A stretch of 64,000 nt of DNA, from assembly GCF_013369385.1 (NCBI RefSeq), contig NZ_SZTO01000004.1, positions 62,001-126,000 on the forward strand, in the 5' to 3' direction. Below are positions 19,427 to 28,690 of this stretch, one piece after another. The notes below the pieces were generated by a model. It was not told the origin of the DNA and did no database searches. It worked only from the letters and a program-made list of their open reading frames with translations. The stretch comes from Vibrio sp. 05-20-BW147. Lineage in GTDB: Bacteria; Pseudomonadota; Gammaproteobacteria; Enterobacterales; Vibrionaceae. Position 1 is the stretch's first letter, and the number at the start of each line of letters is the position of its first letter. The position numbers and the translations under genes were made by a program.

Positions 19427-20824
19427 TTACTCTATCAACGAACTGCTGATCACTTGATCGGCGATCTGCTCAAACACGCGCTCGACACTGAACAAACTCG
19501 CCACATGGTAAAACTCCGGTCCAGAGGCGCACGACTGCATCAAACTCTGGCTGGCCGCGCCACCAAAATTGATGGTGATGACTTTCACATCGCGACCCGG
19601 TCGTTTTAGTTGAGTACAAATCAGCTTCATTTTTTTATCGCGAAAGGCAGGGTCAATTAAATGGTTGCCATCTGAAAATATCACCAAGTACTTACTGCTG
19701 TTTTCATCATCATAGTGCCGTGGCAACTGAGGACGAGAAGCATCCCAAATGCCCTGCCAATATGGCGACAAAAGACGCAACGCCCAAACCATTCCCTCGG
19801 CGTTGTTGGTATTCATGCCTGGGACTAAGCGTTGAACGGTGCTTTCAAAATGTCGGCGCTCAGTAATAAACGGTACGATCGGGTTAACATGGCATTCGAT
19901 GTCATCAAAAATTGCCTTATCTTCATGAAACGGTCGATAGTTTTCACGTGTGTTCGTCGACGGATAGACCGCCGGATCGAGCGGCGTACCATCATCGAAG
20001 AACAATACCGCAGGTTTGTGAATCGGGCGAATTATCCGTTTGGAGTTGTTGCTGGCGAACTGCGGTTGTTTCTCCAAGTTTCGGAAATAGCGCAAACCGA
20101 GTGTACCCGGATTGTTTCCTTCGTAATCCAGATCGCGACACATGGCATTGCGTTTTCTCCCTGGTACGGCTGGTGCACGAGCGCTGCCTTTATCAAACAT
20201 GTCACTCCAACCATTTTCTCGCTTCACTTGTGCATGATTGTAGCGGCGAAAAGTGCCGAGATAGATCTCCTCCATCGGGCCCGTATTCACATTCCCCGAG
20301 GCAGGCACAATGCTCACTACGTAGTTTTGATTGCGATTACCTCGCGAATACAGCTTGTCGGCAAAAGCCAATAACGCTTCTTTGGTTTTGGCCATCGGTT
20401 CGCCAGACATCGAATTTGAAACATCCAGCATGAAGACAATTTCCGCCTTGTTGCTGCTCACACCCGCTTTGGCTTGAGCATTAATAGGCACTGTTTCCGT
20501 GGCAGCAATATTGAGTGAGTTGGGCACAAAATCGAGCTCAACCTGCAAGTTTTCTTCTTGTTCATCGCGCTGATGTATAACACGCACACCTTGTGCAAAA
20601 GGCCTCGCCGCACCCGAACTGAGGTTGGCATTCAACAGTTCAACGGCCGTTGTTTCTGGCACCTCACTGATGATGGCGGAAGCAAGCGCAGCGTCGGTGG
20701 CATTGCCCACTTGGTTGTGAACGCTGTAAATACGCATCACATCCGTCACCCAAGCCGCAAACACCAACATGCTCACCAACATCACCAGCATAAAGACGGA
20801 AATTCCACCTGCTTGCTTGTGCAT
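19427..20824 (-). CDS. tadG: Tad pilus assembly protein TadG, von Willebrand A domain
   Basis: Last gene of the tad operon. 465 aa, with an N-terminal TM segment (about residues 8-28) as in TadE/TadF-type pseudopilins, then a von Willebrand factor A domain with an intact metal-ion-dependent adhesion site DVSNS at 134-138, a later LVIFSDGNH strand and many Cys-containing loops. TadG family members are membrane-anchored accessory proteins of Flp pilus assembly. Start ATG 20824 follows the tadF stop by one base, with AAGGAG inside the tadF end as its ribosome binding site. Confidence 0.9.
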   Translation of the reverse strand: MHKQAGGISVFMLVMLVSMLVFAAWVTDVMRIYSVHNQVGNATDAALASAIISEVPETTAVELLNANLSSGAARPFAQGVRVIHQRDEQEENLQVELDFVPNSLNIAATETVPINAQAKAGVSSNKAEIVFMLDVSNSMSGEPMAKTKEALLAFADKLYSRGNRNQNYVVSIVPASGNVNTGPMEEIYLGTFRRYNHAQVKRENGWSDMFDKGSARAPAVPGRKRNAMCRDLDYEGNNPGTLGLRYFRNLEKQPQFASNNSKRIIRPIHKPAVLFFDDGTPLDPAVYPSTNTRENYRPFHEDKAIFDDIECHVNPIVPFITERRHFESTVQRLVPGMNTNNAEGMVWALRLLSPYWQGIWDASRPQLPRHYDDENSSKYLVIFSDGNHLIDPAFRDKKMKLICTQLKRPGRDVKVITINFGGAASQSLMQSCASGPEFYHVASLFSVERVFEQIADQVISSSLIE

Positions 20825-20825
20825 C

Positions 20826-21314
20826 TTATCTCCTTTTAAACATCGCGTGACTAACTAGGGCTTGCTGCTCAGAAAAAAGTACCCACCAATGGGATAACAG
20901 CTGTTTTGGTGCTGGTTGATAACAAACACTGACAATCCAAAGATCCACCTCGCTTACCCTAATGTCAGGTTGAGGCGGCTGGCACGCCCCTTCGGCCGCT
21001 GCAAACCTGTTCTGCTCCGAAAGAAACTGAACATTCACCCCCAGTACAGAACCTGGCTTTGCCATCAATTGCTCTGCTTTTTGTAAGTAGGCAGGCATTG
21101 ATTCGCGCAATTGATTTCCGTCTTGGACATCTTGCATCGAAACCGCTCGAACTAAGGTATGGCTGAGCTCTTGAACCTTATCGTTACTGCGGATCAGCGT
21201 GGTGAGGTCCATAAAAGCCAGTGCCATAAGTAGAAGAAGCGGGATAAACATCAACGCTTCCATCGACACACTTCCCGATTGCGTTCGGCGGCGATCACAT
21301 TTACTCGTTTTCAA
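20826..21314 (-). CDS. tadF: Tad pseudopilin TadF
   Basis: 162 aa. N-terminal basic leader then GSVSMEALMFIPLLLLMALAF, with Glu at position +5 after Gly, as in prepilins cleaved by the Tad peptidase. The remaining region is periplasmic. The family role is a minor pseudopilin needed for Flp pilus assembly. It overlaps tadE by 14 bases and abuts tadG. TadE and TadF are assigned by position; their sequences alone do not separate them cleanly. Confidence 0.87.
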   Translation of the reverse strand: MKTSKCDRRRTQSGSVSMEALMFIPLLLLMALAFMDLTTLIRSNDKVQELSHTLVRAVSMQDVQDGNQLRESMPAYLQKAEQLMAKPGSVLGVNVQFLSEQNRFAAAEGACQPPQPDIRVSEVDLWIVSVCYQPAPKQLLSHWWVLFSEQQALVSHAMFKRR

Positions 21315-21768
21315 ACGCTTTCTCCGGTATTAAGGCAATCTGATTGCGGTAACGGTATACCATCTCTTTATTGGTCAACAAGGGGATGGCCAAAGGAGGC
21401 AGTTCGAGAGAAACGGTGATCATGATAACGCCTTGCTGTAACTGCCCCTGTTGCGCCGTTTCTCTCTCGATAACACCCAGCCATTGCGCTATTGAATCGA
21501 AAACTTGGGGTTCAATATTGGCGTTGCGAGCCAACGCCGGGCTGTGTAACTGAAGCTGTTGTGAAAAATGTTCAACTAACGCATTCGGGGTCGCCACCTG
21601 TTTCAATTGGGTGGCGCGTCTTGCTTGCTGAATCGCATGATCGAACGCCGAGAAATGCCACTGTACCCTTCCAATTTCAAAAAACAGCACCACTAAGGCA
21701 AGCAAGACCGGCATGATCAGCGCCGCTTCTACACTGACGCTGCCTATTTGACCTTTGTGACCTTTCAT
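21301..21768 (-). CDS. tadE: Tad pseudopilin TadE
   Basis: 155 aa. Leader MKGHKGQIG then SVSVEAALIMPVLLALVVLFF: a TadE-like motif with Glu +5 and a hydrophobic helix. It is predicted to be processed by the TadV prepilin peptidase and to act as a minor pseudopilin in the inner membrane. Its start overlaps the end of tadD by 4 bases. Confidence 0.88.
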   Translation of the reverse strand: MKGHKGQIGSVSVEAALIMPVLLALVVLFFEIGRVQWHFSAFDHAIQQARRATQLKQVATPNALVEHFSQQLQLHSPALARNANIEPQVFDSIAQWLGVIERETAQQGQLQQGVIMITVSLELPPLAIPLLTNKEMVYRYRNQIALIPEKAFENE

Positions 21769-22505
21769 TGCAATCGGCCCAACTGCTGCTTAAGCAGCGC
21801 TATGTCTTGCTCAGCTTGTTGCGACGACATACTGCGTGTAAGCAACTCAAACGCTTGTTGTTCTTGCTCTTGTGCCAACAACACCAAAGCATAATGCTGC
21901 GTGACGAAATCTGGGACGCGATTTCCCTTCATCAAGGGCTGCAACTGCGATTGTGCAAGTTTGAATTTCCCTTGAAGCAGGTAGTGAAATGAGAGGTTCA
22001 CACGAAAGCTTTTGCTGTCAGGCTCTAGCTCGATCGCGCGTAGAAAATGCCTCTCCGCCAGCTCGGTCAGCTGTTGCTCGTCTTTCGTTATGGCCAATAA
22101 GTTGTGCAGGCCTGCATGTCGCTCATCAAAGCCTAAGCCTTGCTGCAAATAGTCACTGGCTTGTAAAAGCTCGCCTTGGTTGAGATAGTGGCGCCCTAGT
22201 ATGAATGCAGCTTCGGCGGCATTGTCTGATTTTTCTAACAGCAACTTCTGCAACTGAGCTTGCGCTGCATGCGGCCTGTCTTCTAACAGGTCAATGCGAG
22301 CAAGCATCAAACGCGCGTGGGCTTCCTCGGGGTAGATCTCTAGCACTTGTTGGTATTTATTTTTGGCCGAATCATAACGAGCGTATTCAAAAGCGGTATC
22401 CGCCAGACTATTGAGCGATTCTGCACTCGGTTGTGAAGACGGCGCAGCACACCCCACAAGCAAAAAGGCACAAGTCGATAAAAGGAGTTTGTAGACAAAT
22501 TTCAT
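21765..22505 (-). CDS. tadD: Tad pilus lipoprotein TadD (TPR)
   Basis: 246 aa. Lipoprotein signal with LLVGCAAPSS, then several TPR repeats (for example LADTAFEYARYDSAKNKYQ and AEAAFILGRHYLNQGELLQA). TadD is a pilotin-like outer-membrane lipoprotein that supports assembly or stability of the secretin RcpA. It is followed by tadE with a 4-base overlap and preceded by tadC with a 46-base gap. Confidence 0.9.
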   Translation of the reverse strand: MKFVYKLLLSTCAFLLVGCAAPSSQPSAESLNSLADTAFEYARYDSAKNKYQQVLEIYPEEAHARLMLARIDLLEDRPHAAQAQLQKLLLEKSDNAAEAAFILGRHYLNQGELLQASDYLQQGLGFDERHAGLHNLLAITKDEQQLTELAERHFLRAIELEPDSKSFRVNLSFHYLLQGKFKLAQSQLQPLMKGNRVPDFVTQHYALVLLAQEQEQQAFELLTRSMSSQQAEQDIALLKQQLGRLQ

Positions 22506-22551
22506 GGGTGGTTCCTAAATGGGCAGCGAAAACCACTGCCCTAACTGAAGG

Positions 22552-23433
22552 CTATGCCAAACTGGTTAAAAGCTGGGAGAGAATCGGTGAAATCACCATC
22601 ACCAACATCGGTAACATGATCATGGTCATCTGAATTAAAGTGATTTTTCCGGGCAATTTGCCGGCTTTTTCCTCAATATCCAGCGCGCGTTGCCGACGTG
22701 CATCTTCACTAATTTGCCTAAGCGTGTCAGCCAAAGGTGAACCATACTTTTCTGCCATTGTTAACGTGGTCGCTAAGGTATGCAGCTCAGGAATGCCCGT
22801 TCGCCAACTCAAGTTGTTCAGCGCTTGAGTGCGGTCATTAAGCAGATCAAGCTCGGCAGACGTGACGCGAAATTGTTCAGACATTGCGCCATGCTGGCTT
22901 TGCAAATATCGCGCAACACGCTCAAATGCCCGATTCAAAGACAAGCCAGACTCCACGCACAACACCAGCAGATCAATCGCATCGGGCGCAGACTGCTTGA
23001 GCTTTCTCCGATAGCGATCCGCATTCAGATTCAACCACCATTCAGGGCCATTCGCACCCAATACATAACCGACCAACACTAGGGTCAGTGACCACATGCT
23101 GATGATCGCTTCGCCGTTGAATGCTTGGCGTCCCAACAACATCAGCGCAACGATCACACCAGTGCCAAACTTCGCCAATAGAAGCCAGGTCAATGCTTGT
23201 GGCTTATGAAAACCCGCGTTGGCCAGCAAACGACTTAAACGCGCTTTTTCATTTTGTGTCACCCAATTGTGCATCAACGCATTGCCCTGCTGAGCAACCA
23301 GCTCTTTCCGTTTTACGTAACGTTTTAACCCTGCCTCACGACGCTTACCCTGATGGGTGTTTCTCAACGCGACAATAACCATTGCCAATAGCATCAGCGC
23401 ACTAAACATCACGATGATTTGTACAAGTTCCAT
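22552..23433 (-). CDS. tadC: Tad inner-membrane platform protein TadC
   Basis: 293 aa with a type II secretion GspF domain (central APDAIDLLVLCVESGLSLNRAF) and three or four TM helices, at both ends. With TadB it forms the inner-membrane platform on which the TadA ATPase acts. It starts three bases after tadB. Confidence 0.92.
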   Translation of the reverse strand: MELVQIIVMFSALMLLAMVIVALRNTHQGKRREAGLKRYVKRKELVAQQGNALMHNWVTQNEKARLSRLLANAGFHKPQALTWLLLAKFGTGVIVALMLLGRQAFNGEAIISMWSLTLVLVGYVLGANGPEWWLNLNADRYRRKLKQSAPDAIDLLVLCVESGLSLNRAFERVARYLQSQHGAMSEQFRVTSAELDLLNDRTQALNNLSWRTGIPELHTLATTLTMAEKYGSPLADTLRQISEDARRQRALDIEEKAGKLPGKITLIQMTMIMLPMLVMVISPILSQLLTSLA

Positions 23434-23436
23434 CTT

Positions 23437-24321
23437 TTACCCCTTGAACTTGGTCAGTTGGCGAATCAGCAACAAGCCACTGGTGACACTGAGCACCACG
23501 TAGAGCAGTATCCATTGGCCGGTACCGTCACGCAGCAGGTAATCAAAATGCTCTTTGGCAGAACCATATAGCACGCCAATCAAGACGGGTGGTAAGATCG
23601 CCAGCACCTTAGCCGAAGTCCGAGATTCCGATGTGATGGTTCGCACGCGGCTTTCCATCAAACTGCGCTCACGCAGTGTTTGGCCAAGCTGTTTGAGCAT
23701 ATGAGACAACTTGCCTCCGGTTTCACTTTGTAGGCTCAGTAAAGTCGTTAGGAAGCGAAACTCTTGGCTGGGCATTTGCAACGCAGCGAAGTGCATCACT
23801 CTTTCGACGCTGTGACCCAGTTTAAGGCGATCATGCATCGCCAGAAACAGACGTTTGGCACTGCCTTGATACTGCTCTGCAAGGGCGAAAAAGATGTCAT
23901 GCAAAGGCGCCCCCACTTTGACCGCCCGCTCCATGCTGTCGATGATATCGGGCATTTGCGCGTTGAACTCGCTGATGGCAAGCTGCTCAAAATGGCGAAA
24001 TGCCAACACCGTCATCAACACCGCCATGACACTGACTAAAAGTAAGGCTGTCGACGCTGCCATGCCTTGCGAGAGCAAGGTAACAAATAACCCGGAGCTC
24101 GCCATTACTAAGTACAGACGGTACTTTTGTAATCGCGAAGCGCCGATCAAGGTTTCGATACGGCTGTAAAACGCGAGCCATTGGGGGCGTTTCTTCTCCG
24201 TCACCGCCAACGATTTAAGGTAGCGTTTACGCTGTTTCTCACGCTTCGCTTCAACGCGACGTGAGTGCATGAACAATATGCCCATCGTTAGCCAAATCAA
24301 CAAAAACAATAGCCAAAGCAT
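23437..24321 (-). CDS. tadB: Tad inner-membrane platform protein TadB
   Basis: 294 aa, GspF-like, with an N-terminal TM helix, two TM helices around residues 70-110, a cytosolic region with MPDIIDSMERAVKVGAPLHD and C-terminal TM helices. It partners TadC in the inner-membrane platform of the Flp pilus machine. It lies between tadA (9-base gap) and tadC. Confidence 0.92.
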   Translation of the reverse strand: MLWLLFLLIWLTMGILFMHSRRVEAKREKQRKRYLKSLAVTEKKRPQWLAFYSRIETLIGASRLQKYRLYLVMASSGLFVTLLSQGMAASTALLLVSVMAVLMTVLAFRHFEQLAISEFNAQMPDIIDSMERAVKVGAPLHDIFFALAEQYQGSAKRLFLAMHDRLKLGHSVERVMHFAALQMPSQEFRFLTTLLSLQSETGGKLSHMLKQLGQTLRERSLMESRVRTITSESRTSAKVLAILPPVLIGVLYGSAKEHFDYLLRDGTGQWILLYVVLSVTSGLLLIRQLTKFKG

Positions 24322-24330
24322 GGTGTTCTC

Positions 24331-25623
24331 TTAGCTCCCTACCGTGGGAAATAAGCTCGTCCAAGCTTTATCCAACGCAAAGTGACGCGCGCGTTCAATT
24401 ACATCGTGCGGTAAAACACCTTGGTGGTAATCACCACGCCCTTCTTCATCAAGGCGATATTCAAATAGTGGGTGTATGACGATCTGTCCGTCTTCCAACC
24501 CACCAACGGCGGAAATCGCGGTAACACGGCGCTTGCCATCGTGAGAGCGTTCTAGCTGTACCACCAAATCCAGCGCTGAACTGATTTGTTGGCGTAAAAC
24601 CGCTGATGGGATCTGTTCTGCACCCATCATCAACATATTCTCAAGACGCAGCATCGCATCGGTTGGTGAGTTGGCGTGCAAGGTACATAAGGAACCGTCA
24701 TGGCCGGTGTTCATCGCTTGCAGCATGTCAAAAGCTTCAGCGCCACGAACTTCGCCCAAAATGATGCGATCGGGCCTCATGCGTAGGGCGTTTTTGACCA
24801 AATCGCGCACCGTTACCGCCCCAGTTCCTTCAGAGCTGGCGGTTCGCGTTTCGAGCTGGATCCAGTGAGGTTGAGTGAGTGACAGTTCAGCCGCATCTTC
24901 GATGGTAATGATGCGTTCATCGTCGCTGATGGGTGTACTCATGGCGTTCAACAAGGTGGTTTTACCCGCCCCCGTTCCGCCAGACACCAAGATGTTAAAA
25001 CGACAACGTGCCGCCAACGCAAGGCACTCCGCCATCTCCGCGCTCATGCTGCCAAAAGCAACCAAACCGGGGAGATCGTACTGACGTTCTGGGAACTTAC
25101 GAATTGAAATACACACACCATTTAACGCCAATGGCGGCGCGATGATATTAACGCGGCTACCATCTTCCAAACGCGCATCCACCAGGGGTGTCGACTCATC
25201 TAAGCGACGGCCAACCGCATTCACGATTCGCTGCGCCACATTGAGCAGGTGTTTTTTGTCGCGAAAACGGATGTCTGTTTTCAACAATTTGCCTTGTCGC
25301 TCAATGTAGATTTGCTCCGGCCCATTGACGAGAATGTCGCTCACTGACGGATCCTCGACCAAACATTGAATCGGACCCACACCCAGCATGTCATCACACA
25401 ACTGTTCCACCAACACCGCCAACTCGCTTTGGTTGTATGGCAGCAACTGTTGGGCTGACATTTGTCCGACGGCTTTCTTAATTTCTTGTTGCAGTTGAGA
25501 GCGGCTCAGTTTAACGGCTTCTGAAGGCTCAATCAGTTTTTCAAAAGCCGCTTGCGCGGCTTCTGGCATCTCGAGAGGGTTACCTCGGGAGGCTTGTATC
25601 AGTTGAGTTTTGTGGCCAAACAT
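24331..25623 (-). CDS. tadA: Tad secretion ATPase TadA (CpaF family)
   Basis: 430-aa cytosolic hexameric ATPase that powers Flp pilus extension and probably retraction. Visible motifs: Walker A GGTGAGKT at 215-222, Asp box ITIEDAAEL near 239-247, Walker B RIILGEVRG near 286-294 and His box GHDGSLCTLHAN near 307-318, all intact. The start overlaps the tadZ stop by one base (TAATG), so translation is coupled. Confidence 0.95.
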   Translation of the reverse strand: MFGHKTQLIQASRGNPLEMPEAAQAAFEKLIEPSEAVKLSRSQLQQEIKKAVGQMSAQQLLPYNQSELAVLVEQLCDDMLGVGPIQCLVEDPSVSDILVNGPEQIYIERQGKLLKTDIRFRDKKHLLNVAQRIVNAVGRRLDESTPLVDARLEDGSRVNIIAPPLALNGVCISIRKFPERQYDLPGLVAFGSMSAEMAECLALAARCRFNILVSGGTGAGKTTLLNAMSTPISDDERIITIEDAAELSLTQPHWIQLETRTASSEGTGAVTVRDLVKNALRMRPDRIILGEVRGAEAFDMLQAMNTGHDGSLCTLHANSPTDAMLRLENMLMMGAEQIPSAVLRQQISSALDLVVQLERSHDGKRRVTAISAVGGLEDGQIVIHPLFEYRLDEEGRGDYHQGVLPHDVIERARHFALDKAWTSLFPTVGS

Positions 25624-26720
25624 TAGGCGATCCCCGCTAGGCGCGTTTTTAGTTTGCTAATCGCTTTGGCTAACTTGCCACCGCGTTTTACCAAAGGTTC
25701 GCCGTTGTGTTCCGCGGCTTGTACCGCTTTGCTATCGAATGGCAGTTCACTAAATTGTGTGATTGACCACGCCTCAAACAACTGTTTCTCACTCCATGGT
25801 TTGTGCGATTTCGATCGGCTCTGATTACCAACGAGGTGAACATGGTGCAAATACCCATTCAGCTTTGACAAAATGCCATCGGCTCGACGACCCGCTTGCA
25901 GCGAGAAATCGTGCACCAATAAGAAGTTGTCCGCCGACATCATCAGATCCTCAACGCTGTCAATCAGATAATGAGGCACATCCAAAATCACATAAGCAAA
26001 TTGCTGCTTTAACTTATTGACGACATTGATTCGCTGTTGCACAGATAACTCCTCCTGCTGCTCTGTATAAAACAGGCTCAACTGGTGGCCCACGTTTTGA
26101 CCGAATTGCTGAATCAGTACCGAGTCAACCCGTTCCACTTCCTTCACCAAGCGATGAAGTGACGGTTGATATTCCACGCCCAGCAAAATCGGATGCTGAG
26201 TAAAGTTGAGGTTAAAGTCGACTAAAGCGACCGAACGATGCTTAGCCAGATCAGCCGCTAAGTTAGCCGCGACGGTCGACGTCCCCACACCACCGCTGGT
26301 ACCACTCACCAAATAGACTTGGCCTTGTTGGAAACCCTTGTGCGAATGCAGCCCTAATAGGTGTAACAAGCTCTTGTGCAGCGCCGTCGGATCCAATGGC
26401 AATGCAAGATAATCAGCGATGCCCATCTGCATCAGTTGGCGATATTCCGACAAGGAAATTTCCTCACCGAAGAGAATCACTTGGCAACCCGGAGGCGTTA
26501 CTTTGGCCAGTTCAACCAAGCGTTCCAACTCATTACGTTGCACTTGCAAAAACAGAATGTCGCCACATTGACGCTGCGCTAAATGGTTAACCGCTGCGCT
26601 CAAGCTTTGCGTGTGGATTTGGCAATCAAGTTGTGCGATGCGATCCACCACCGACTCAATCACGCTCAGTTGTTCGCCTTTCTGGGCAAACACCATCATC
26701 GATTGACGCTTAATTTCCAC
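25623..26720 (-). CDS. tadZ: Tad localisation protein TadZ (MinD/ParA-like)
   Basis: About 365 aa: an N-terminal atypical receiver-like region and a C-terminal MinD/ParA ATPase-like fold (VSGTSGGVGTSTVAANLAADL, a deviant Walker A lacking the second Lys; later ALVDFNLNF and VILDVPHY). TadZ localises Tad machinery to the pole. The frame is open to 26765, but GTG 26720 sits 5 bases after AGGAGG inside the rcpB end, so I place the start there, overlapping rcpB by 11 bases. Confidence 0.9.
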   Translation of the reverse strand: MEIKRQSMMVFAQKGEQLSVIESVVDRIAQLDCQIHTQSLSAAVNHLAQRQCGDILFLQVQRNELERLVELAKVTPPGCQVILFGEEISLSEYRQLMQMGIADYLALPLDPTALHKSLLHLLGLHSHKGFQQGQVYLVSGTSGGVGTSTVAANLAADLAKHRSVALVDFNLNFTQHPILLGVEYQPSLHRLVKEVERVDSVLIQQFGQNVGHQLSLFYTEQQEELSVQQRINVVNKLKQQFAYVILDVPHYLIDSVEDLMMSADNFLLVHDFSLQAGRRADGILSKLNGYLHHVHLVGNQSRSKSHKPWSEKQLFEAWSITQFSELPFDSKAVQAAEHNGEPLVKRGGKLAKAISKLKTRLAGIA

Positions 26721-27279
26721 TTTCACCTCCTGAACCGTCGGTGATCTTCGCTGGGTCCTCGGCAATTCTCACGTTACCTTGGCGTAGACGCTCAACGGCC
26801 CCCACTTCTAAGCTGCTTTCGGTAATCAGTAACTGCGCTCCTTGGCGATAATGCTGTTGATTGGCCATGGCCATTTGTAGACGGCGTTTGTGACGACATT
26901 GTGCCTCGCTCAACGCTAGGTCAGGCTCAAAACGGCAAGTGTCTGGGATAAGTGCCACATCAATCTTCACCCCAACCTCAGTTTGCTCCACTTGCTGCCA
27001 ACGCATGTCCACAGGCAATGAAAGTGCATCGCTGAGTTGCTGTTGCCACAGCGCGAGGTTTTTATGAGAAACCTGTTGTGTGCGGATCAACACCGAGACT
27101 TCACCTTGCTCAAGCCTATGTTGAGTAGGCAGGAGCAGTTGCTGTATCGCTGGAAAAATTTCGTCTTGTGCGCTCAACGTGAGCTCACGCTGATCGGATA
27201 AATTTGGCGTTGAAGAACACCCCGCGTTGAACAGCATCGCGGTTGAAAGCATCCAGAGATGCGGAAGTTTGTTAATCAT
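26710..27279 (-). CDS. rcpB: Tad outer-membrane-associated lipoprotein RcpB (CpaD-like)
   Basis: 189 aa. The signal peptide ends in FNAGCSS, a plausible though slightly atypical lipobox, followed by a small periplasmic domain with two Cys (CRF and QCRHK). Position between rcpA and tadZ, size and lipoprotein signal identify it as RcpB/CpaD, which supports the secretin. Sequence conservation in this family is low, so assignment rests mostly on context. Confidence 0.8.
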   Translation of the reverse strand: MINKLPHLWMLSTAMLFNAGCSSTPNLSDQRELTLSAQDEIFPAIQQLLLPTQHRLEQGEVSVLIRTQQVSHKNLALWQQQLSDALSLPVDMRWQQVEQTEVGVKIDVALIPDTCRFEPDLALSEAQCRHKRRLQMAMANQQHYRQGAQLLITESSLEVGAVERLRQGNVRIAEDPAKITDGSGGESGN

Positions 27280-27296
27280 GTTGTCGTGAAATCCTG

Positions 27297-28688
27297 TTAG
27301 TAGCGATAGCCGTAATCACCAATCAACTTTGGCGTTTTTGCCTCTCCCTCTAACTCACCAAAGAGTAGGCGTTCAAAACGCGTTGGCGAGCGGAAGTTAT
27401 CCAGTGGTGTCGGTATAGATTCGAGATCACCCGTCGGCTGAACCAGACTCGCGGTGGCAATGATCACCAGTTCACGTTCAATCTGTTTGCTCTTATTGGT
27501 TCTAAATAGTGCACCAACACCCGGCAATTCCCCCAAAAATGGAATAGCATCTACCGCGTTTTCTTCTGATGTCCTTAACAACCCAGCCAATGCAAAGCTT
27601 TGCCCGTCAGCCAACTCGATCGTGGTGGTGGCCGTTCGCTTATCCAGGCCAGGTACATCAACACCGTTGATCTTGATGGAGTTTTGACGACTTAATGCGC
27701 TCACAACTGGTGTCACGGTAAGGGAAATGCGATTTTCCGAGAGCACGGTTGGAGTCACCGAAAGACCGACACCAAAGCTCTTGAACTCGACGCCCACCGA
27801 ATCGCCATCAATGCTTGGGAAAGGAAATTCTCCCCCCACCAGAAACTCGGCTTTTTCACCCGATTTTGCCGTGAGATTCGGTTCCGCTAACACATTCACT
27901 AAGCTCTTTGACGCCAATGCATCGATAATGCCCATAAACGCTGATTCTTTGATCAGGTTATCCGGATCGGTCAAATCCAGCCCTGCGGCAAATTCGTTAC
28001 CAGGTGAAACGCCCAACATCCAGTTCGGATTGACCGATTGCCAGCGGATGCCCAGCTCTTCACTGGTGCTTTTGGCCATTTCCACCATGCGGATTGAAAT
28101 GTTTACTTGAGGCGCGGCGGTGATTTTCAGCTGATTGATCACCAAAGGCAGCACCGACTGACCGCCCGGCCCTTCAGGCTGGTTAGCGGATTTACGGCTC
28201 ACTTCCGCCGTAATTTCTTTCAGACGGTCTTTGTCTGCGACTTGGCCTAGCGCAAAATTGTTCACCAGACTCAAAATATCCGCCGCCATTTCTGGACTTG
28301 CTACCGTGCCAGCAACGGCAATCGAATCGCCCACCGATTGAAGGCTAATGTGGTATGCAGGGTATAAAAGTTCTAGGTGACGCTCTAATTGACTCAAACC
28401 GCTGTTTTTCACATTCAGCCTGTAGTGCGCAATGGCATCCCCTTCTTTACCAACGATGACCAAGTCGGTTTTCCCTACTTGCGCACCAAACACCAACGCA
28501 CTGCGTGCAGAGGGCGTTTTGACATCGGCAATGGTCGAATCCACGATGTAAACGCTACGCATCTCTTTCGATAGCGGAATCAGGCGACTTTGGCCCACTT
28601 CTAAGGTGATCTCTTTGGCGGCCTGCGCAAAAGGCACGACCAACGTGAAAGCGACAATTAGCCACCATTGTTTAGCCACATGCATCAT
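27297..28688 (-). CDS. rcpA: Tad secretin RcpA (CpaC)
   Basis: 463 aa. Sec signal peptide (cleavage after FAQA), an N-terminal BON-like/N0 region (SRLIPLSKEMRSVYIVDSTIADV), then the secretin domain with LAEPNLTAKSGEKAEFLVGGEFP and DIPFLGELPGVG-type C-terminal sequence (here DAIPFLGELPGVGALF). It forms the outer-membrane pore for the Flp pilus. Two tandem ATGs (28688, 28685) give nearly identical products. It starts two bases after the rcpC stop. Confidence 0.94.
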   Translation of the reverse strand: MMHVAKQWWLIVAFTLVVPFAQAAKEITLEVGQSRLIPLSKEMRSVYIVDSTIADVKTPSARSALVFGAQVGKTDLVIVGKEGDAIAHYRLNVKNSGLSQLERHLELLYPAYHISLQSVGDSIAVAGTVASPEMAADILSLVNNFALGQVADKDRLKEITAEVSRKSANQPEGPGGQSVLPLVINQLKITAAPQVNISIRMVEMAKSTSEELGIRWQSVNPNWMLGVSPGNEFAAGLDLTDPDNLIKESAFMGIIDALASKSLVNVLAEPNLTAKSGEKAEFLVGGEFPFPSIDGDSVGVEFKSFGVGLSVTPTVLSENRISLTVTPVVSALSRQNSIKINGVDVPGLDKRTATTTIELADGQSFALAGLLRTSEENAVDAIPFLGELPGVGALFRTNKSKQIERELVIIATASLVQPTGDLESIPTPLDNFRSPTRFERLLFGELEGEAKTPKLIGDYGYRY

Positions 28689-28690
28689 GA

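Noticed and set aside
20000..23400. Several 60-170 aa plus-strand frames
   Set aside because: They are shadows of the tad genes on the minus strand, without start signals or recognisable domains.
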